Part shown: positions 45,576 to 56,552 of the stretch, one piece after another | How the letters are laid out: the number at the start of each line of letters is the position of its first letter | Position numbering within the stretch: position 1 is the stretch's first letter | Assembly (NCBI GenBank): GCA_905221605.1 | Contig: CAJNDS010002277.1 | Span: 147,001 to 211,000 of the forward strand | Direction of reading: 5' to 3' | DNA length: 64,000 nucleotides | From: Symbiodinium natans | Taxonomy: Eukaryota > Sar > Dinophyceae > Suessiales > Symbiodiniaceae | Program-made: the position numbers and the translations under genes | The notes under the pieces: generated by a model | What the model was told of the DNA's origin: nothing | The model's database searches: none | The model's input: only the letters and a program-made list of their open reading frames with translations

Positions 45576-48500
45576 TTTATCGTAGCGTGCTTTGCAGAAG
45601 CAGCTTTGCGAGCAAGGGCACACAACTGCAAGCGAACAGTGTCAGTTCCAAGTCGCTCAATCGCTTGCATAGTCTATGGCATTGAGTTCTTCGCTAAAGC
45701 CTCAGGCGGCTCACTCCCGAAGCGTTCCGAAGTTCTCCAGTTGCAAGACGTTGAGTGCAAGGCTACCCATTGGCAGCCGCCATGGCTCTGATATACTTCG
45801 GTTGTCTTTTCATGGACTCGTCATCGTTCGAGATGTGTTAGTGGCGGCAGGGTTCATGTAGTATGACTGACGCCCAAGCCCCTTGCCCCCGGTGATACAG
45901 AAGGTTACTTTTCGAGAGACGTCTGAGAATAAAGTCGGACCATTCCCCAAGGTGGAAAGCAGGAGTCAAATCTCGAAACCCTAAACCCCAAAACCCCCCC
46001 TTGTTGAGGGCTCTTCAGGGCCTCGGCATCCGCGGCCATGTCAATCCTGTAGTTCCTCGTCCTTCTGCCATGGTGCAGAACTCACAATCGATGCCGGTGC
46101 TGCGGAGCACGCGGAGCCAGCGTGGATTAGGAAGGATGGGCACCGCGAGTGGCCCCCTGCCAGCAGGAGGTTCCTGTTTGGGTCATACGAATGAAGAAGG
46201 CTACACGGATTTAGAGACGATTTCTCTGCAGTCACGCTAAGGCAAGGAACGATGTCCGATGCCACGTCTTCCGACACCAGCACAAACCCCACTTCCCGCG
46301 TCCCGAGGAGACTCTGCACCTGCCCTCTGTAGCCTTGAAGCTCCAGAGCATCCTAGGGCCCCCTAAACACCTTCGACAGCCGAGCTTCGCAACCCAGCGG
46401 CCAGAGGAAAGAGTTGCTTTCATGAAGGTCGCTTCTCCAAATGCGGAATCTCTAGGGCAGGCATGGGCCACCGGCACATGAGATGAAAGGTATCCTAAGG
46501 TCAGACGGTCATACTTGCAGAAAAGCTGCCGCACCCTTCTGGGCTGAGTCCATGTCAAGTCAGTTCCACGGAAATCTTGTCCTCCGCAGGATGGGATCTT
46601 CAGCTTCCTTCGAAGGAGCATGGCAGCTTCACACCCGTTAAGCTTCTTTGCTGAACTGTGTGGCCAGTCCACCGCAAGAATATCAAAAAGGGTCAGGGTG
46701 TCAATTCTTCTGCTGGTAGACATCCGAGGCGGCGAGATCCCATGATGATCTCTGTTGGGGACCTGTCTCCATGTTGTGATTCAGCAAAGCTGTTTCTTTT
46801 TTTTGGCGTTCTTCGGATGGTTGAAGCCTGTGTTGCCGTGCCTCCAAACGCAAGATTACAGCGACACACGCCAGGAAGCGTGTGCTCCGAAAGCAGCGCA
46901 GCGACATCCACTCAGATGTGCTTCTTGCGCCGCTTCACTGCAGCTGGAGTTTGCAATCGCACCGAGGCATTTTTCCGATTGCCTAGCTGAGCTTAGCTGG
47001 GGGCTAAATGGGACTTGGGGGACGGCTGGCCTGATGTCTCAGGGATTCCCCCCCCCCCCCCTTTTCGCTGAGTAACCTGATAACGTGGGGTGGGGGGAAC
47101 CCCCCCCACCTTGAACCCCCCTCCTCGCTCCTGCCACCTAATGTCAACATACTGCAGATGAATTTCCGCAAGAAGTTTAAACCTAACGCTTACGTGTCAA
47201 CATGCTGCAACGGAATTTCCCAGCAAGAACTGTAAACCCAACGCCTAAACTCTCCCAGGTTATTTGAGCCTACAGCTTGCGAGTCCCCCAAAGTCCCAAT
47301 CCTTTGCCGTGGCAGCTGCAAGTTAACCCTGTCCGCCGAAAACCACCGGCAGTGTGCCACCTTCGGGGCGCTGTCTTTCGTTCGCCCTAAGCATGTGCTG
47401 TGGCTGCCCCATCCACAAAGCATCTTGACACCTCAGGCAGGTGGTGTCGCCCAAGAGCAAGATTGACCCTCTGCGAAAGAAGGAGCGCGATGACAAGAGG
47501 CATGGCGACAGAGGCCCGGGAGACAGACCCAATATGGCTGATCAATGTTTTGCCGCTTTTTTTGTCCGTATGCCGATTTTGCCACTTCCACTGATTTCTA
47601 CCTACGACTTCTACTACTTCTGCTCGGTCTCAGGCCTCAACCGCGGCGAGCGCCAGAGGCTTCTCGGCCTTCTTGGCTGTGTGCTGTGATGTGCTGTGCC
47701 ATGGCCGGCGGAGCCTAACAGTTAGCCTAGCACACCCTAACACCGAGACCTGCTGCCAAGGCTTCCCAATGCAGTTCCCGCGGAGGAACAGCCAGCAGAG
47801 ACTGTGAGGACTCTGGAGGGGCTCGCCCTGGGTCTCAACAGAATCTGTGACTTTGCTAGGACCCCTGCAACGCCCTTGAAGCTGCCCACGCCTCAGCCAA
47901 ACCCACGCGATCGTGCTCTGAATCTCGGAGTGCTCTTAGCAACTCTTCTGTGCATTTCTTTTTTCGCAAACGACTCGGAACCAGTGAGCGCTTAGCCCCG
48001 AGCCAGGCGGCTGGTGTAGGCCACCCCTACAGAAAACCCTTGCAATCTCGCAGTACAGGTTTTAGGGGTGTTCAGGGGTACCTGATGCAACCGAAGCACC
48101 ACCCAGGAATCTAGCGCGACGGATGAGTGGTGCTCAAGAGACGTCCCGCTCTCGGCCTGCAGACGCATCGCTACGCCAAGCAGCAACTGAACAAGCTCGG
48201 TAGCACTTGCACGATGTCGGAGGGGTGCCGGTGCACCTTCGGCAGCGCTGGATCCATCGACAGCAGTGGTGGGAAAGGAGAGCAGAAGTGGAGAGCAGAA
48301 GTGGAGCGAATGGAGTGAATGTGGGTCAGAAGGGGGACCCAAACCGAGGGACGCGAGCATTTGCCAGGAGGGTGCAAATTGCGACTTGCCCGAGCCTAGC
48401 AAATGGCGGCGAGGCTTCGCGCATGTCTTGCGTGCAGCTTGCGCGTCTCGTCCGCCTCTTGTGCCTTTTCGGCTTCTAGTTTCTGCATGTCTACACACCA

Positions 48501-48737
48501 GTCGCATGTGCAGGTGCTTTGGTTCCGAGTGTGGACGACTGCCTTGAGAGATTATATACAGACATTGTTCCGGCGGAAGATGTTACCCGCATGAGAGTGA
48601 GCCTGGCCGGCACATAGATGCAAAGTCTTACAAGGTTGGAGCAGCAGTGGGCTTTTGAAGGGCACCATGATGCGTCATGTGAGTCAGGCTGCATGAAAAC
48701 GACATTAAAGCCTGTTCTCATTTTTGCCACTATCCAG
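45576..48737. other. No confidently supported gene
   Basis: It includes a CTAAACCCCAAAACC telomere-like tract (45980), an ORF beginning within it whose frame reads MVQNSQSMPVLRSTRSQRGL (46070 onward), a C run (47049-47060) and a charged candidate exon at 47441-47515 (KSKIDPLRKKERDDKRHGDR). A 5' part of the EF-hand-like gene may lie here, but I found no EF-hand-like exon. Confidence 0.3.
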
Positions 48738-49133
48738 CTGTCAAGGATGTTCTCCCGCTATGCGAAATCTGGCTTCGAGCTGAGCAAGGATGACTTGCCA
48801 GAGGTCCTGAGCCGCTGGGGCTCGCTATGGCTCGCTTTCTCAGTCAGGGCAGAATGGCGGAGAGAGTGAGCTGAGCAGATCACAGACGTCGCCAAACTCG
48901 TGTTTAGTTCACTTAGTTCAGCCACCGATGTAGGTTTGTAGGGGAACCTGTCGCGAAATTCTGATGACCCTGCGGTCTTTCATCCTTCTTTTCTGAACCT
49001 GAACGTGCGTGACGCAAAAGGTCTCCTTGTGTAAGCAACAGCAGGAGTCAGCACTTCTCAGATCTCCTGTATCTCCTTCGGTTATGACTGTAAGTGGACT
49101 GACATGCTGCAAGATATCGCCAAGCAAATCGGG
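48738..49133 (+). CDS. EF-hand-like gene, exons 48738-48803 and 49095-49133
   Basis: After TTTTTGCCACTATCCAG the frame encodes LSRMFSRYAKSGFELSKDDL, then PE, which has the shape helix, degenerate loop (Gly, hydrophobic, acidic end), helix of an EF-hand. After TGTAAG the exon 49095-49133 gives WTDMLQDIAKQIG and a GTGAGC donor. Joined, they form helix E, loop and helix F of one module. Calcium-binding positions 1, 3 and 5 are mostly lost, so this module probably does not bind calcium. Confidence 0.5.
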
Positions 49134-49451
49134 GTGAGCAACTGCTGTTTAACGCCTGTATACGTATATGAATCGCAAAGAACAGTGGACAACTTGAATT
49201 ACGCACAGAATATCACGGGAGGGGGGGCTGAGCAGTAGCGCACAGCATGATGGTGTGTTGAAGTGTCGTGACCGCCCCTCCAAGCCTCCAAGGACGTCTT
49301 CACTTCTTCCTTGTAGCGGCAGATGCCCTGATGCAATCAGTCATGTCAGAACCAAAACGTGGAAACCATGGGCCCGTTTACCCCAGCTATGAGGACTGCA
49401 CAGGAATAAAGTAGTAAAGGGGACCCAAAGTTTGGATTAGTTACGCTCCAG

Positions 49452-49577
49452 GCTGTCATTGTGCCATACGATGGTTCCTAAGGATAAATGCCAGCAAATC
49501 GCCAAAGAGACTACCAGCTTCGATGTCATGGATTTCAACGACTTCCAGGACTTCTATGAGCGTTTCGCTTCGTCCCT
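49452..49577 (+). CDS. EF-hand-like gene, second-half module exon
   Basis: The frame from about 49474 reads VPKDKCQQIAKETTSFDVMD, then FNDFQDFYERFASSL. It shares the pattern FDxxDFxDFxDFYER with the exon at 61068 (FDNLDFQDFCDFYER), which lies 11.6 kb away. This is the incoming helix and degenerate loop of the even-numbered EF-hand in each pair. The exon start may be 49452 (AG|G). The phase does not join directly to 49133, so an exon may be missing between. Confidence 0.55.
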
Positions 49578-50085
49578 TGGCAGTGTCAGAACTCTTGAGC
49601 TTGTTGGCTTCAGAGGCTTGTCGCCACTCCTACGTTCAAAAGGAACCCTCAACGCCATTCCTCTGCAGTTCGCTGTGTGCAGGTACGAGCGACAGGCCCT
49701 CCACATGAAGTTGAAGAGGCCCTTCTTTGAGCCCTTCTGTTGCGGGTGGCACTGTGCACTGATGTGCACTGCATGGGCTTGGGACTTGGCCAGGTGGCGT
49801 CCGGTGCCTCCCTCGACCCCTGGCTCCGATGTCCCTGTTGTCCTTTCGTCGTTTGAGTGGCGGGTTGATAGCGGCATTGCTGCCTTCCGCCTCGGTTGAG
49901 GATGTATGGCTTGAGGGCAGGACGCTCGTGAGCGGATGTTCGTGCATTTTCGGTTCGAAGGGCGCCTTGAGCTGTTGGCGAAGATAGTGGATGGGTAGCG
50001 GGGCTAATTATCGGAGTAGCGGCAGATTCGCAAGTGAGCTGTGTGGATGTCATGGCATGATGCGGCAGGGTCAACAGCCACCAAG
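49578..50085. other. Intronic, nothing recognised
   Basis: No exon matching the EF-hand pattern; short ORFs on both strands. Confidence 0.4.
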
Positions 50086-50176
50086 GAAGTTTGCCCCGGT
50101 TCCCACCGAGCGGGAAAAGGAACTGCAGGCCGCAGGGGAGACAAAAGGGTTCAACCTTGATCAAGGAGGCCTTCAG
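50086..50176 (+). CDS. EF-hand-like gene, first-half module exon
   Basis: After CCACCAAG|G the phase-2 frame reads KFAPVPTEREKELQAAGETK, then GFNLDQGGLQ, ending CTTCAG|GCCTTT (GC donor, phase 0). Helix (EREKELQAA), loop with GFNL and GGLQ match the odd-numbered modules, such as the exon at 53343 (ECMATFERFSRGSGEMPTLQ). Confidence 0.5.
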
Positions 50177-51310
50177 GCCTTTTGACTGATGCTCGATGTT
50201 TTTCAGAGTGTCTTGGTTAGTTGCCTGTCGCTGTCAGGCACTGCACCACTTGCGGGGCGTTCTGCGAAATTTCGGCGGCTCGGATGTGCCGAGAGTTCTT
50301 TCAGAATACGTTTGCGCCTGTCCATGTGGCATAACACCTTCGCCTGTTAACCTTGTTTTGTTCGCTGACGTCCTGTCTCTCCCGTACGCTAGCAACTCGC
50401 ACCTTTCCATGACTTCCTGCAGGCACCTTCGGGAAATCTTGGCAACCGCAGTTTGCACGCTAGCAACAAATACGCGCATAACGTGGATGCTGTGGGCAAA
50501 GCAGCCTAAGGGCGTGCGGCACTGCCCGCAAGTCCCGAGCTGTTGAGCCTAACGTCAAGATTTGGGATCTTTGCTGACCGTGCACTCGGAGGCTTTTTTT
50601 GTTTACACCAATCTCTTAGCATCCAGTGACCTGTTTGAAAGCATGTCTAACTGTAGGATTGTTCTGAAACAGCATGTTGTTTTGGTGCAAGTTTGCTCAG
50701 GTGTGGTTTGCACAGTTGCGACGCTTGCTGCCATTCGGGACGCTCAGCAAAAAATCTGCATAAGGGCAGTGGTCATGTGGCCGCAGATGCTTGTCAGAAT
50801 TATTCTAGGCGTTAATCGCTCCTGCCCAGGACATGGCGGGGTTGAAGCATAGCCCGTGCGACAACGTCACGGCTCTCAACCGTTTTTTGGCCGCTTTCCG
50901 GGCCTCCGAAGGACACTGCTTCGAGAGACTGCAAAAGACTCCAGCATGATCCTACGTTCTGCAAACGTTGATCCGATGTGCAACTTGCACCTGATCGTAT
51001 TCCTGGTCGCCTCTCTTTGACACTGACCCGAAGGGTTTGGAACCAAGTATGTAAGACTGCAAAGGATTATGAAGGGATATGAAGGGATCAAGAAAGTCCG
51101 GGAATTATGAAAGGATGCGGATGTTTTTTAGACGGCGGCCATGGTAAATGGCATTCAGAAAGGATTATGAGACGGCCATATAGAAAGGGTCAAGAAAGGA
51201 CTAGGAAGAGTTATGAAGGAAGTAGGAAGCGGGTGTGGCAAGGTCTTGGAGTGCCCCCCCCGGGCAGAGTGTTGGGACATGAGGTAAGTTAAGGCGGAAG
51301 TTACGAACAG
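50177..51310. other. Intronic, nothing recognised
   Basis: Contains AAGGGATTATGAAGG-type short repeats (51058-51240) and a C run (51255-51262). No exon is recognised. Confidence 0.4.
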
Positions 51311-51764
51311 ACCGGATGACGATTACTTATATGCAACCCCTGAGGATCTCAGGGAACGCCTAAGCAAGGGCTTCGAGTTTACTGGGACGTTCCAGAACAT
51401 GCTGAGCGATTGTCTTTATTTGAGAACTTCTCGGTAAGCAGGAAACTTCGGTGCGTCTTCGCTGTGGTGTTTATCTTTTCTCTGTGCTTGCCTAGCATGC
51501 CAGACCATTTTCTGGAGAGGATTTACAATGAGCGAAGTGGACGTACTTCTGCAAGCCTTCGATGAATGCGAAAGCGTGCCTTGGCAGTTCATGTTGCAAA
51601 GTGCTGATCAGGCAAGGTTATGTCGCGCAGGAGTTCCGGGTGGCAGATCGCGTCTTCTCGATGTGTCAGCGTGGCTGAGGATGTGGTGAATCTTGGGCCA
51701 GAGGGGCGGATGATCAAAGTGTCAGAGCTGCCAAGAGGCCTTCTGACCTTCGGCGGCCTCTACT
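51311..51764 (+). CDS. EF-hand-like gene, three-exon cluster
   Basis: Exons 51311-51433 (GTAAGC donor), 51518-51616 (GTTATG donor) and 51670 to about 51764 join in phase 2 both times across introns of 84 and 53 nt. They encode YATPEDLRERLSKGFEFTGT and FQNMLSDCLYL, then GFTMSEVDVLLQAFDE, then VAEDVVNLGPEGRMIKVSEL, PRGLLTFGG. FTMSEVDVLLQAF matches the opening helix FSxAExxxLRxxF of the modules at 54940 and 56495. GPEGRMIKVSELPRGLL matches a degenerate EF loop and exiting helix. Confidence 0.6.
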
Positions 51765-51809
51765 GTGACCTTGTGGCAAGAAGTTGATCCTCCGGCCTCG
51801 GTTGCTCGT

Positions 51810-51930
51810 GACATGTGGCGACGCTGGTGCGAGCAGCTTGCAGGCGTGGATCACCTCAATTCCCTGATGGGGCAGCTCGAGGGGGTATTCAAGGAGCGTG
51901 GGCCACTCGCCATGGGTCTGGGAGTTCAAG
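51810..51930 (+). CDS. Probable EF-hand-like exon
   Basis: One frame reads DMWRRWCEQLAGVDHLNSLM, then GQLEGVFKERG, resembling the CxxL...FDxLDFxDFxxFYER pattern of the 49474 and 61068 exons. Boundaries are not fixed; AG|G occurs at 51850. Confidence 0.35.
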
Positions 51931-52037
51931 GAGTCGACTTGAAGGTCGACCCATGGAGGGCGGAGGAATACAGAGAGCGAGAGGGCGAGACAGGGGCGTG
52001 AGTGGGATAGAGCAGGAAGAGAGAGGAATTGAAATCA

Positions 52038-52139
52038 CCTAAACCCTAAACCCTAAACCCTAAACCCTAAACCCTAAACCCTAAACCCTAAACCCTAAAC
52101 CCTAAACCCTAAACCCTAAACCCTAAACCCTAAACCCTA
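52038..52139. repeat. Telomere-like (CCCTAAA)14.5 array
   Basis: Perfect CCCTAAA heptamers inside the EF-hand-like gene. A TTTAGGG array of opposite orientation lies at 52276-52316, so the two face each other around the exon at 52189-52251. Confidence 0.95.
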
Positions 52140-52188
52140 GACCTCAGTCATCCTCAAACCTTGTTTCGAGAGCTCTTCGCTGAGGCAC

Positions 52189-52251
52189 GGCATTTGCCTC
52201 TTCGAGTTCTTGGTGCATGCCCGCACACTTCGGCAGATGGAGCTCAAGGAG
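52189..52251 (+). CDS. EF-hand-like exon between opposed telomere-like arrays
   Basis: The frame reads HGICLFEFLVHARTLRQMEL, then KE, then a GTGGTC donor. It aligns with the end of the canonical loop exon at 53941 (DSTEYLRLMRLQKE, also followed by GTG): loop end with Glu, then an exiting helix ending KE. The acceptor is probably CTGAG|G at 52183-52184. Confidence 0.5.
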
Positions 52252-52275
52252 GTGGTCGGACATGTCCCCTTGGGG

Positions 52276-52316
52276 TGTTTAGGGTTTGGGGTTTAGGGTT
52301 AAGGGTTTAGGGTTTA
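52276..52316. repeat. Telomere-like TTTAGGG array, inverted relative to 52038-52139
   Basis: Degenerate TTTAGGG / GTTTGGG units. Another degenerate TTAGGG tract at 52507-52556 begins right at the 3' end of the next exon. Confidence 0.85.
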
Positions 52317-52347
52317 TCGCTAGTCTGGGCTTTCTGGCCTCACTTAG

Positions 52348-53082
52348 GTGGCTGAGCACTTTGCGTCCTTGGACTATGACAAGGACATCCGTATGCTTTG
52401 CGAAAGCCACGCTTTCTTTTTTCAGAGTCAGCAGCAGTCAACAAGTGCCGTCCGCTACATGGAATCGACAATCGAGGATGGCTTTATCCGCGGAGCTGAG
52501 CTGCAGGCAGGTTAGGGTTTAAAGTTCGGGGTGTGGGGTTTTGGGTTTAGGTTTTATGGTGCATGGTCCTACTTTCTCGCAATGGTGTTGTTTGGCTTGT
52601 CGTCCGGGGTAGAGGGGGGGCGATGCGTTGTGGGACATTGTTTGCCCCAGGCGCTGATGCAGGCTCTGGGCTTCACGCTCCTTGCGAAGGAGATGCAGGA
52701 GCTGCAGGTGGCAAGTTCTTTTTTCGCTTCTACCGTAGGCCTCTCTATAAGGCCATGAATTACCCCGCAAGCCCTTGTACCTTGCTCTGCCTCAGAAGCG
52801 TTGTCTTTTGGATGCCGCGTGCATTCGTGATGCACGAAACGTGGCTTCTCGCTCTTTCGCGCATGCGGCCAATGATTTTTCAGTATATGGTGTTCTGGGC
52901 ATTCCCGGTGGCCTGTGTTGGCGTGCCCTCTCTTCAGGGGTCATGGCGTCACGGCCATGTCATGGGCAACGCTGCAGGCAGTGCTCCTTGCTCTCCTTGT
53001 GTGAGGCCGCCAAGTCTGTTACAAGTGATGCGAAGCTGGACTTCGATGCTGCGCTCGACTTCCTGGTCTACGTGCGCGAGAG
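52348..53082 (+). CDS. EF-hand-like gene, three-exon cluster with GC donor
   Basis: Exons 52348-52506, 52651-52707 and 53006-53082 join in phase 0. The first ends GAGCTGCAG|GCAGG (GC donor), the second CTGCAG|GTGGC. Acceptors are CTTAG|G, TTTGCCCCAG|G and CCTTGTGTGAG|G. Spliced, the protein reads VRYMESTIEDGFIRGAELQ, ALMQALGFTLLAKEMQELQ, and then AAKSVTSDAKLDFDAALDFL, VYVRE. This is one odd module (DGFIRGAELQALMQALGF) and the incoming part of an even one (KLDFDAALDFLVYVRE). The repeat pattern continues across both introns, which strongly supports the splicing. A CTTTTTTCAG inside the first exon could be an alternative acceptor. Confidence 0.65.
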
Positions 53083-53342
53083 GTGGGACATGGTATGGAC
53101 ATGGTAGGACCCGAGTGCGATGAGGAGATTCCTTGGGGCGTTCGAACTGGGTGCAGGCATGGTTTTACGGATGCTGAGACGCAGGCCTCCTGGGCTGAAA
53201 ACTGTTGTGGCAGGTGCATCGCGCGCACAGTCAAGAGAGCACAAGCAGAGGGTAGATTTGGTATAGGACCTGAGGCCATGACTCCCATGACCATGCCAGT
53301 GGGCCATTGAGACCTCCTAGTCAGATTTCTTCTCTCTCTGAG

Positions 53343-53982
53343 CTCTCGGAGGAATGCATGGCCACCTTCGAGCGCTTCTCCCGAGGCTCCGGGGAGATGC
53401 CCACGCTGCAGGCCTTTCGGGGGGAAACGCCTCGCATTTTTTTTGTGTGCCCTTAGAACTAGGTAAGCAGCTCACAGGGCAAGCAGCCCTGTTGTCATCA
53501 AGCTTTTCGTGGCTGCAGCTTTTCGGCGTTGACCTCGCTTTTCCTGTTCCGCCTGGCTTTGCTGGGTTGAGGTCATGGAGCTGCTGCAGTGGATGGGCTT
53601 CAAAAACCGTGTGGAAGAGGCTGCTCGGGGCAGCCTTTTAGAGTTGTTCTGCAGCTTTGGGGCCTTGGGGGGCCATGAGTTGTTGCGACAACTGCATGTT
53701 GTGCGAGTGGTGCCTCTTGACGGATCGCCATGCCTTGAAGCGGCTAGAAGTCCATGGAGCAGAGCTAGCCAGGTCCGCAACATGGTGCAGCAGGTGGACT
53801 TCAATGGCAATGGCACCATGGACCCTTGCGTGGGCGCATTTCAGCCGGCCTTTGCCAGGTTTTCTTTGCATCTGCAACGTTGAACCCTACACCCTAAGCC
53901 CTAACACCTAAACCGTAAACCGCAGCTCTGTACATGGAAGGACTCGACGGAGTACCTGCGGCTCATGAGATTGCAGAAGGAG
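53343..53982 (+). CDS. EF-hand gene, four-exon cluster with the canonical calcium loop
   Basis: Exons 53343-53411, 53572-53619, 53773-53820 and 53941-53982 join in phase 0. Donors are GC (CTGCAG|GCC), GC (GAAGAG|GCT) and GA (CACCATG|GAC); acceptors are all AG|G. Spliced, they read LSEECMATFERFSRGSGEMP, TLQ, then VMELLQWMGFKNRVEE, then VRNMVQQVDFNGNGTM, then DSTEYLRLMRLQKE. The loop DFNGNGTMDSTE carries all EF-hand ligands (D1, N3, N5, T7 backbone, D9, E12) with Ile8 replaced by Met, so this hand should bind calcium. The intron splits the loop after position 8. Coding-like sequence continues past 53982 (VKLASYRKIYQSLG), so that donor is tentative. Confidence 0.7.
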
Positions 53983-54197
53983 GTGAAGTTGGCGTCCTAC
54001 CGCAAGATCTATCAGAGCCTCGGCACAAGGGACAAGATGCTTCTGATGCGCTGCCTGCCCGCAAAGCCCAAGACTCCTCAGGACGATGGATCTCGGGAAA
54101 ATCGGACTAACCCCGGAGCTCTTCGCCCAGGCTTGGGGCGCCCGAAGTTTATCTTTTTGGTCAATCCCTCTCTCTCTCTCTCTCTGTCTGTTGCAAG

Positions 54198-54244
54198 GCC
54201 TTGGCGGAGGCGCAACTGAACGCGCCGCCTAGTGCCTCGGCAAG
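54198..54244 (+). CDS. Possible EF-hand-gene exon
   Basis: A CT-rich tract and TTGCAAG|G precede a phase-0 frame ALAEAQLNAPPSASA ending GCAAG|GCTTT (GC donor, phase 2). It would follow 53982 directly in phase. No EF-hand character; it could be an inter-module linker. Confidence 0.35.
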
Positions 54245-54939
54245 GCTTTTGGCGGGTGGGCCCTTGGCACATGCATTGTCATCCGAAGCTATGACGCATT
54301 CGCGAGCTGGACCCCAAGGAATTCTGGACGACATCTTCGGAAAGCTTTGTGCTGAAACTGCTGTTTCCGCAGGCCCTTTTGTCCTGCTCTCCAACCGTTG
54401 ACAGAAAAAATGTTTGTTCATGCGGCGCATTCATGGTTACTTTGTTCATGCCTTCTTCATGTTGCTGCTGAAGCGGCCAAGCCTTCTGGTGTGGCTAGTT
54501 AGGCCTGGATGCACGGACGTGCCCCTGCTGATCTGCCAACTGATCTCAAAATGCACATTCGCGTGTGCACGTGTGTACACATGTGAGTGTGCGGATAGAT
54601 AGCGCTGCGCTCACCCTGTCAAGGGGGGTTTCGGGGTGGGGGGATTCGTCCCTAAGCCCTGAGCCACACGATGCGGGAGGATTCGTGTTCAAACTCCCCC
54701 TGAGGGATCTCCTGGGAGACGTGGGTGGCCGTGGCTGAGCACACCAGGAAGTTAATCCCGGTGGAGAACCGCAAGCAGGCCCAAGAAGGGGTTTACTTGT
54801 GGGGTTTGAGGGTCCATTAAAGAAGCTACAAAATGACAGAGGGGAAGACATAGCTGTAATAGTGGGGGGCACAAATTTTCCCCCTGAATTCAGCACTCTT
54901 GAAGAGAACGGCGGGTTGAGGGCCGCGGCTGCACCTCAG

Positions 54940-55460
54940 GCAACGTTCAGCGATGCGGAGCTGGAGCAGCTGAGGAGAGTTGTGTCTTGCAGCGGCTTCG
55001 GATGTCTCTTTGGCCACATCTTGTCTTGCTTCTTTTTTCCAGGCTCGCTTTCGACCTGCAGGGTGCTGCCAACGGCTCCTAAACCGCAGACTTGACAAAG
55101 TGTTTCATGTTTGCGAGAGGTGTCTTGACAACTGCGCCGCATGATGCCGCATGGAATATGTCTGGAGAGTCGGAGGATTCATCTCCATGGGTGAGCTCCT
55201 CTGGATGCTCTCTGACTCTGGAATGCCGGTCAACAAGGCCCATCCTTGATACAGAGTCTTTCAAACGTGCTGGGTCTTGCGAAGTGTTGCATACCTGCTC
55301 TAAGGCCAGTGGAAGACGTGATGTGCACCTCGGAGAATGGCAGGGGCTTTGAGTCAGTTGCTTTTTAAGTCATGCCGGCTCGGTTTCCCTCTGCTTCTCG
55401 AGGTATGCAAGCCTGGACAAGGCCAGAAAAGTGGCCTTGGAGTCAGGCGTTCCTCCTGAG
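54940..55460 (+). CDS. EF-hand-like gene, four-exon cluster
   Basis: Exons 54940-54978, 55043-55119, 55168-55237 and 55422-55460 fit phases 0, 2 and 0. Donors are GT, GT and GC; the acceptor at 55042 follows a strong TTGCTTCTTTTTTCCAG|G. They encode ATFSDAELEQLRR, then LNRRLDKVFHVCE, then RVGGFISMGELLWMLSDSGM, PVNK, then ARKVALESGVPPE. The middle junction yields KVFHVCERVGGFISMGELLW, an EF-hand with a shortened, non-liganding loop. Intron 55120-55167 is 48 nt. Confidence 0.6.
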
Positions 55461-56401
55461 GCCCACCGGCTGCTCTGATGCGGGCTTGTCTTGTTCAATT
55501 CCTGCCTACGCCTGCCTGAAGCTTCAAGCTTCACGACTGTTTTCTTGCGCCTCTCTGCGGTCGCTTCCCGTGTTCGTGCCGCGCGGCTTCTTGCAAGCTT
55601 GTTGCGGGACTTGCAAGCCTGTTCCGATCATATGTTTTAAGATGTTTTACGCCTGAATGATCTTAATGCGATTTTTTGCGTAGACATCGTTCCTAGCAGG
55701 CCGCGTCTCTCTTTTGGGCCACGAATGTTGGGGATGATTTTGGGTCCCTCTTGTTCCAGGCTGTCGGGCGGCCTGGCAGCCCTCGGGTGCGCTTCTACCC
55801 GGTAGCAGCTTCGCTGGCACTTGGCAATGAGACGCGATGCCTCAAGACCTCATGCCTTCTGCCTTATGCAGTATTTGAAGACGTTGACACTTGTCGGGAC
55901 TGTGCAGTGTGCAACGCTGAGGTACATCTGGTTCGGGCCTTCCTTCGAAACCAGGAACAGAAGACTTATGACCCTTGGTCCTTAGAGCCTTTTGGAGGTT
56001 CAGGGTCTGGGCTACATTTCCAGATGGCAATCCAAGCCCAGCAAAGGAGCGCGAAGAAGCTGCGATGAGGTCCAAACAGGGTCTGGGGTTCAGGGTTTAG
56101 GGGTCGGCACACTAGTACACGAAGTACACAAAGGGGGGGTATGGCCTCCTAGCGGTAGATCTGCGACATTTTCCTATCTTAAGTTGATTTACATCACTAG
56201 CAGAGATTCCCTTTCCGCCGCAGTCTTGAACCAACGGTAACAGTCAGGATTCTGGGGGAAGGGCAGCTGTTCCGACGTGCTTGCTTCTACCTTTCAATTT
56301 TGGGGAGAGGTGGCTTTCGGGTTTGGGGGAGACCATGGCTTTTTTGGAAGATGTTTCCGCCTGCTACCCCCCCCCAAACCCTAAACCCTAAACCCTAAAC
56401 C

Positions 56402-56433
<32 letters not shown>

Positions 56434-56494
56434 ACCCTAAACCCTAAACCCTAAGTCCCTCTTGCCATACTGGGTTTCACAATGCTCTTTGCAG
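55461..56494. other. Intronic; telomere-like array
   Basis: CCCTAAA and CCCTCAA heptamers lie at 56379-56453. A frame at 55750-56068 is open for 105 codons but has no EF-hand pattern. Confidence 0.6.
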
Positions 56495-56552
56495 GGCAGT
56501 TCGCTTCTCCTCGGCCGAAGTCCAGGAACTCCGGACCCTCTTCGAGAAAGAG
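56495..56552 (+). CDS. EF-hand-like gene, opening-helix exon
   Basis: After CTCTTTGCAG|G the phase-2 frame reads AVRFSSAEVQELRTLFEKE and ends AAAGAG|GCCTTT (GC donor, phase 0). It matches the opening helices at 54940 and 51528. Its 58-nt length and phases equal those of the exon at 63645. Confidence 0.55.
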
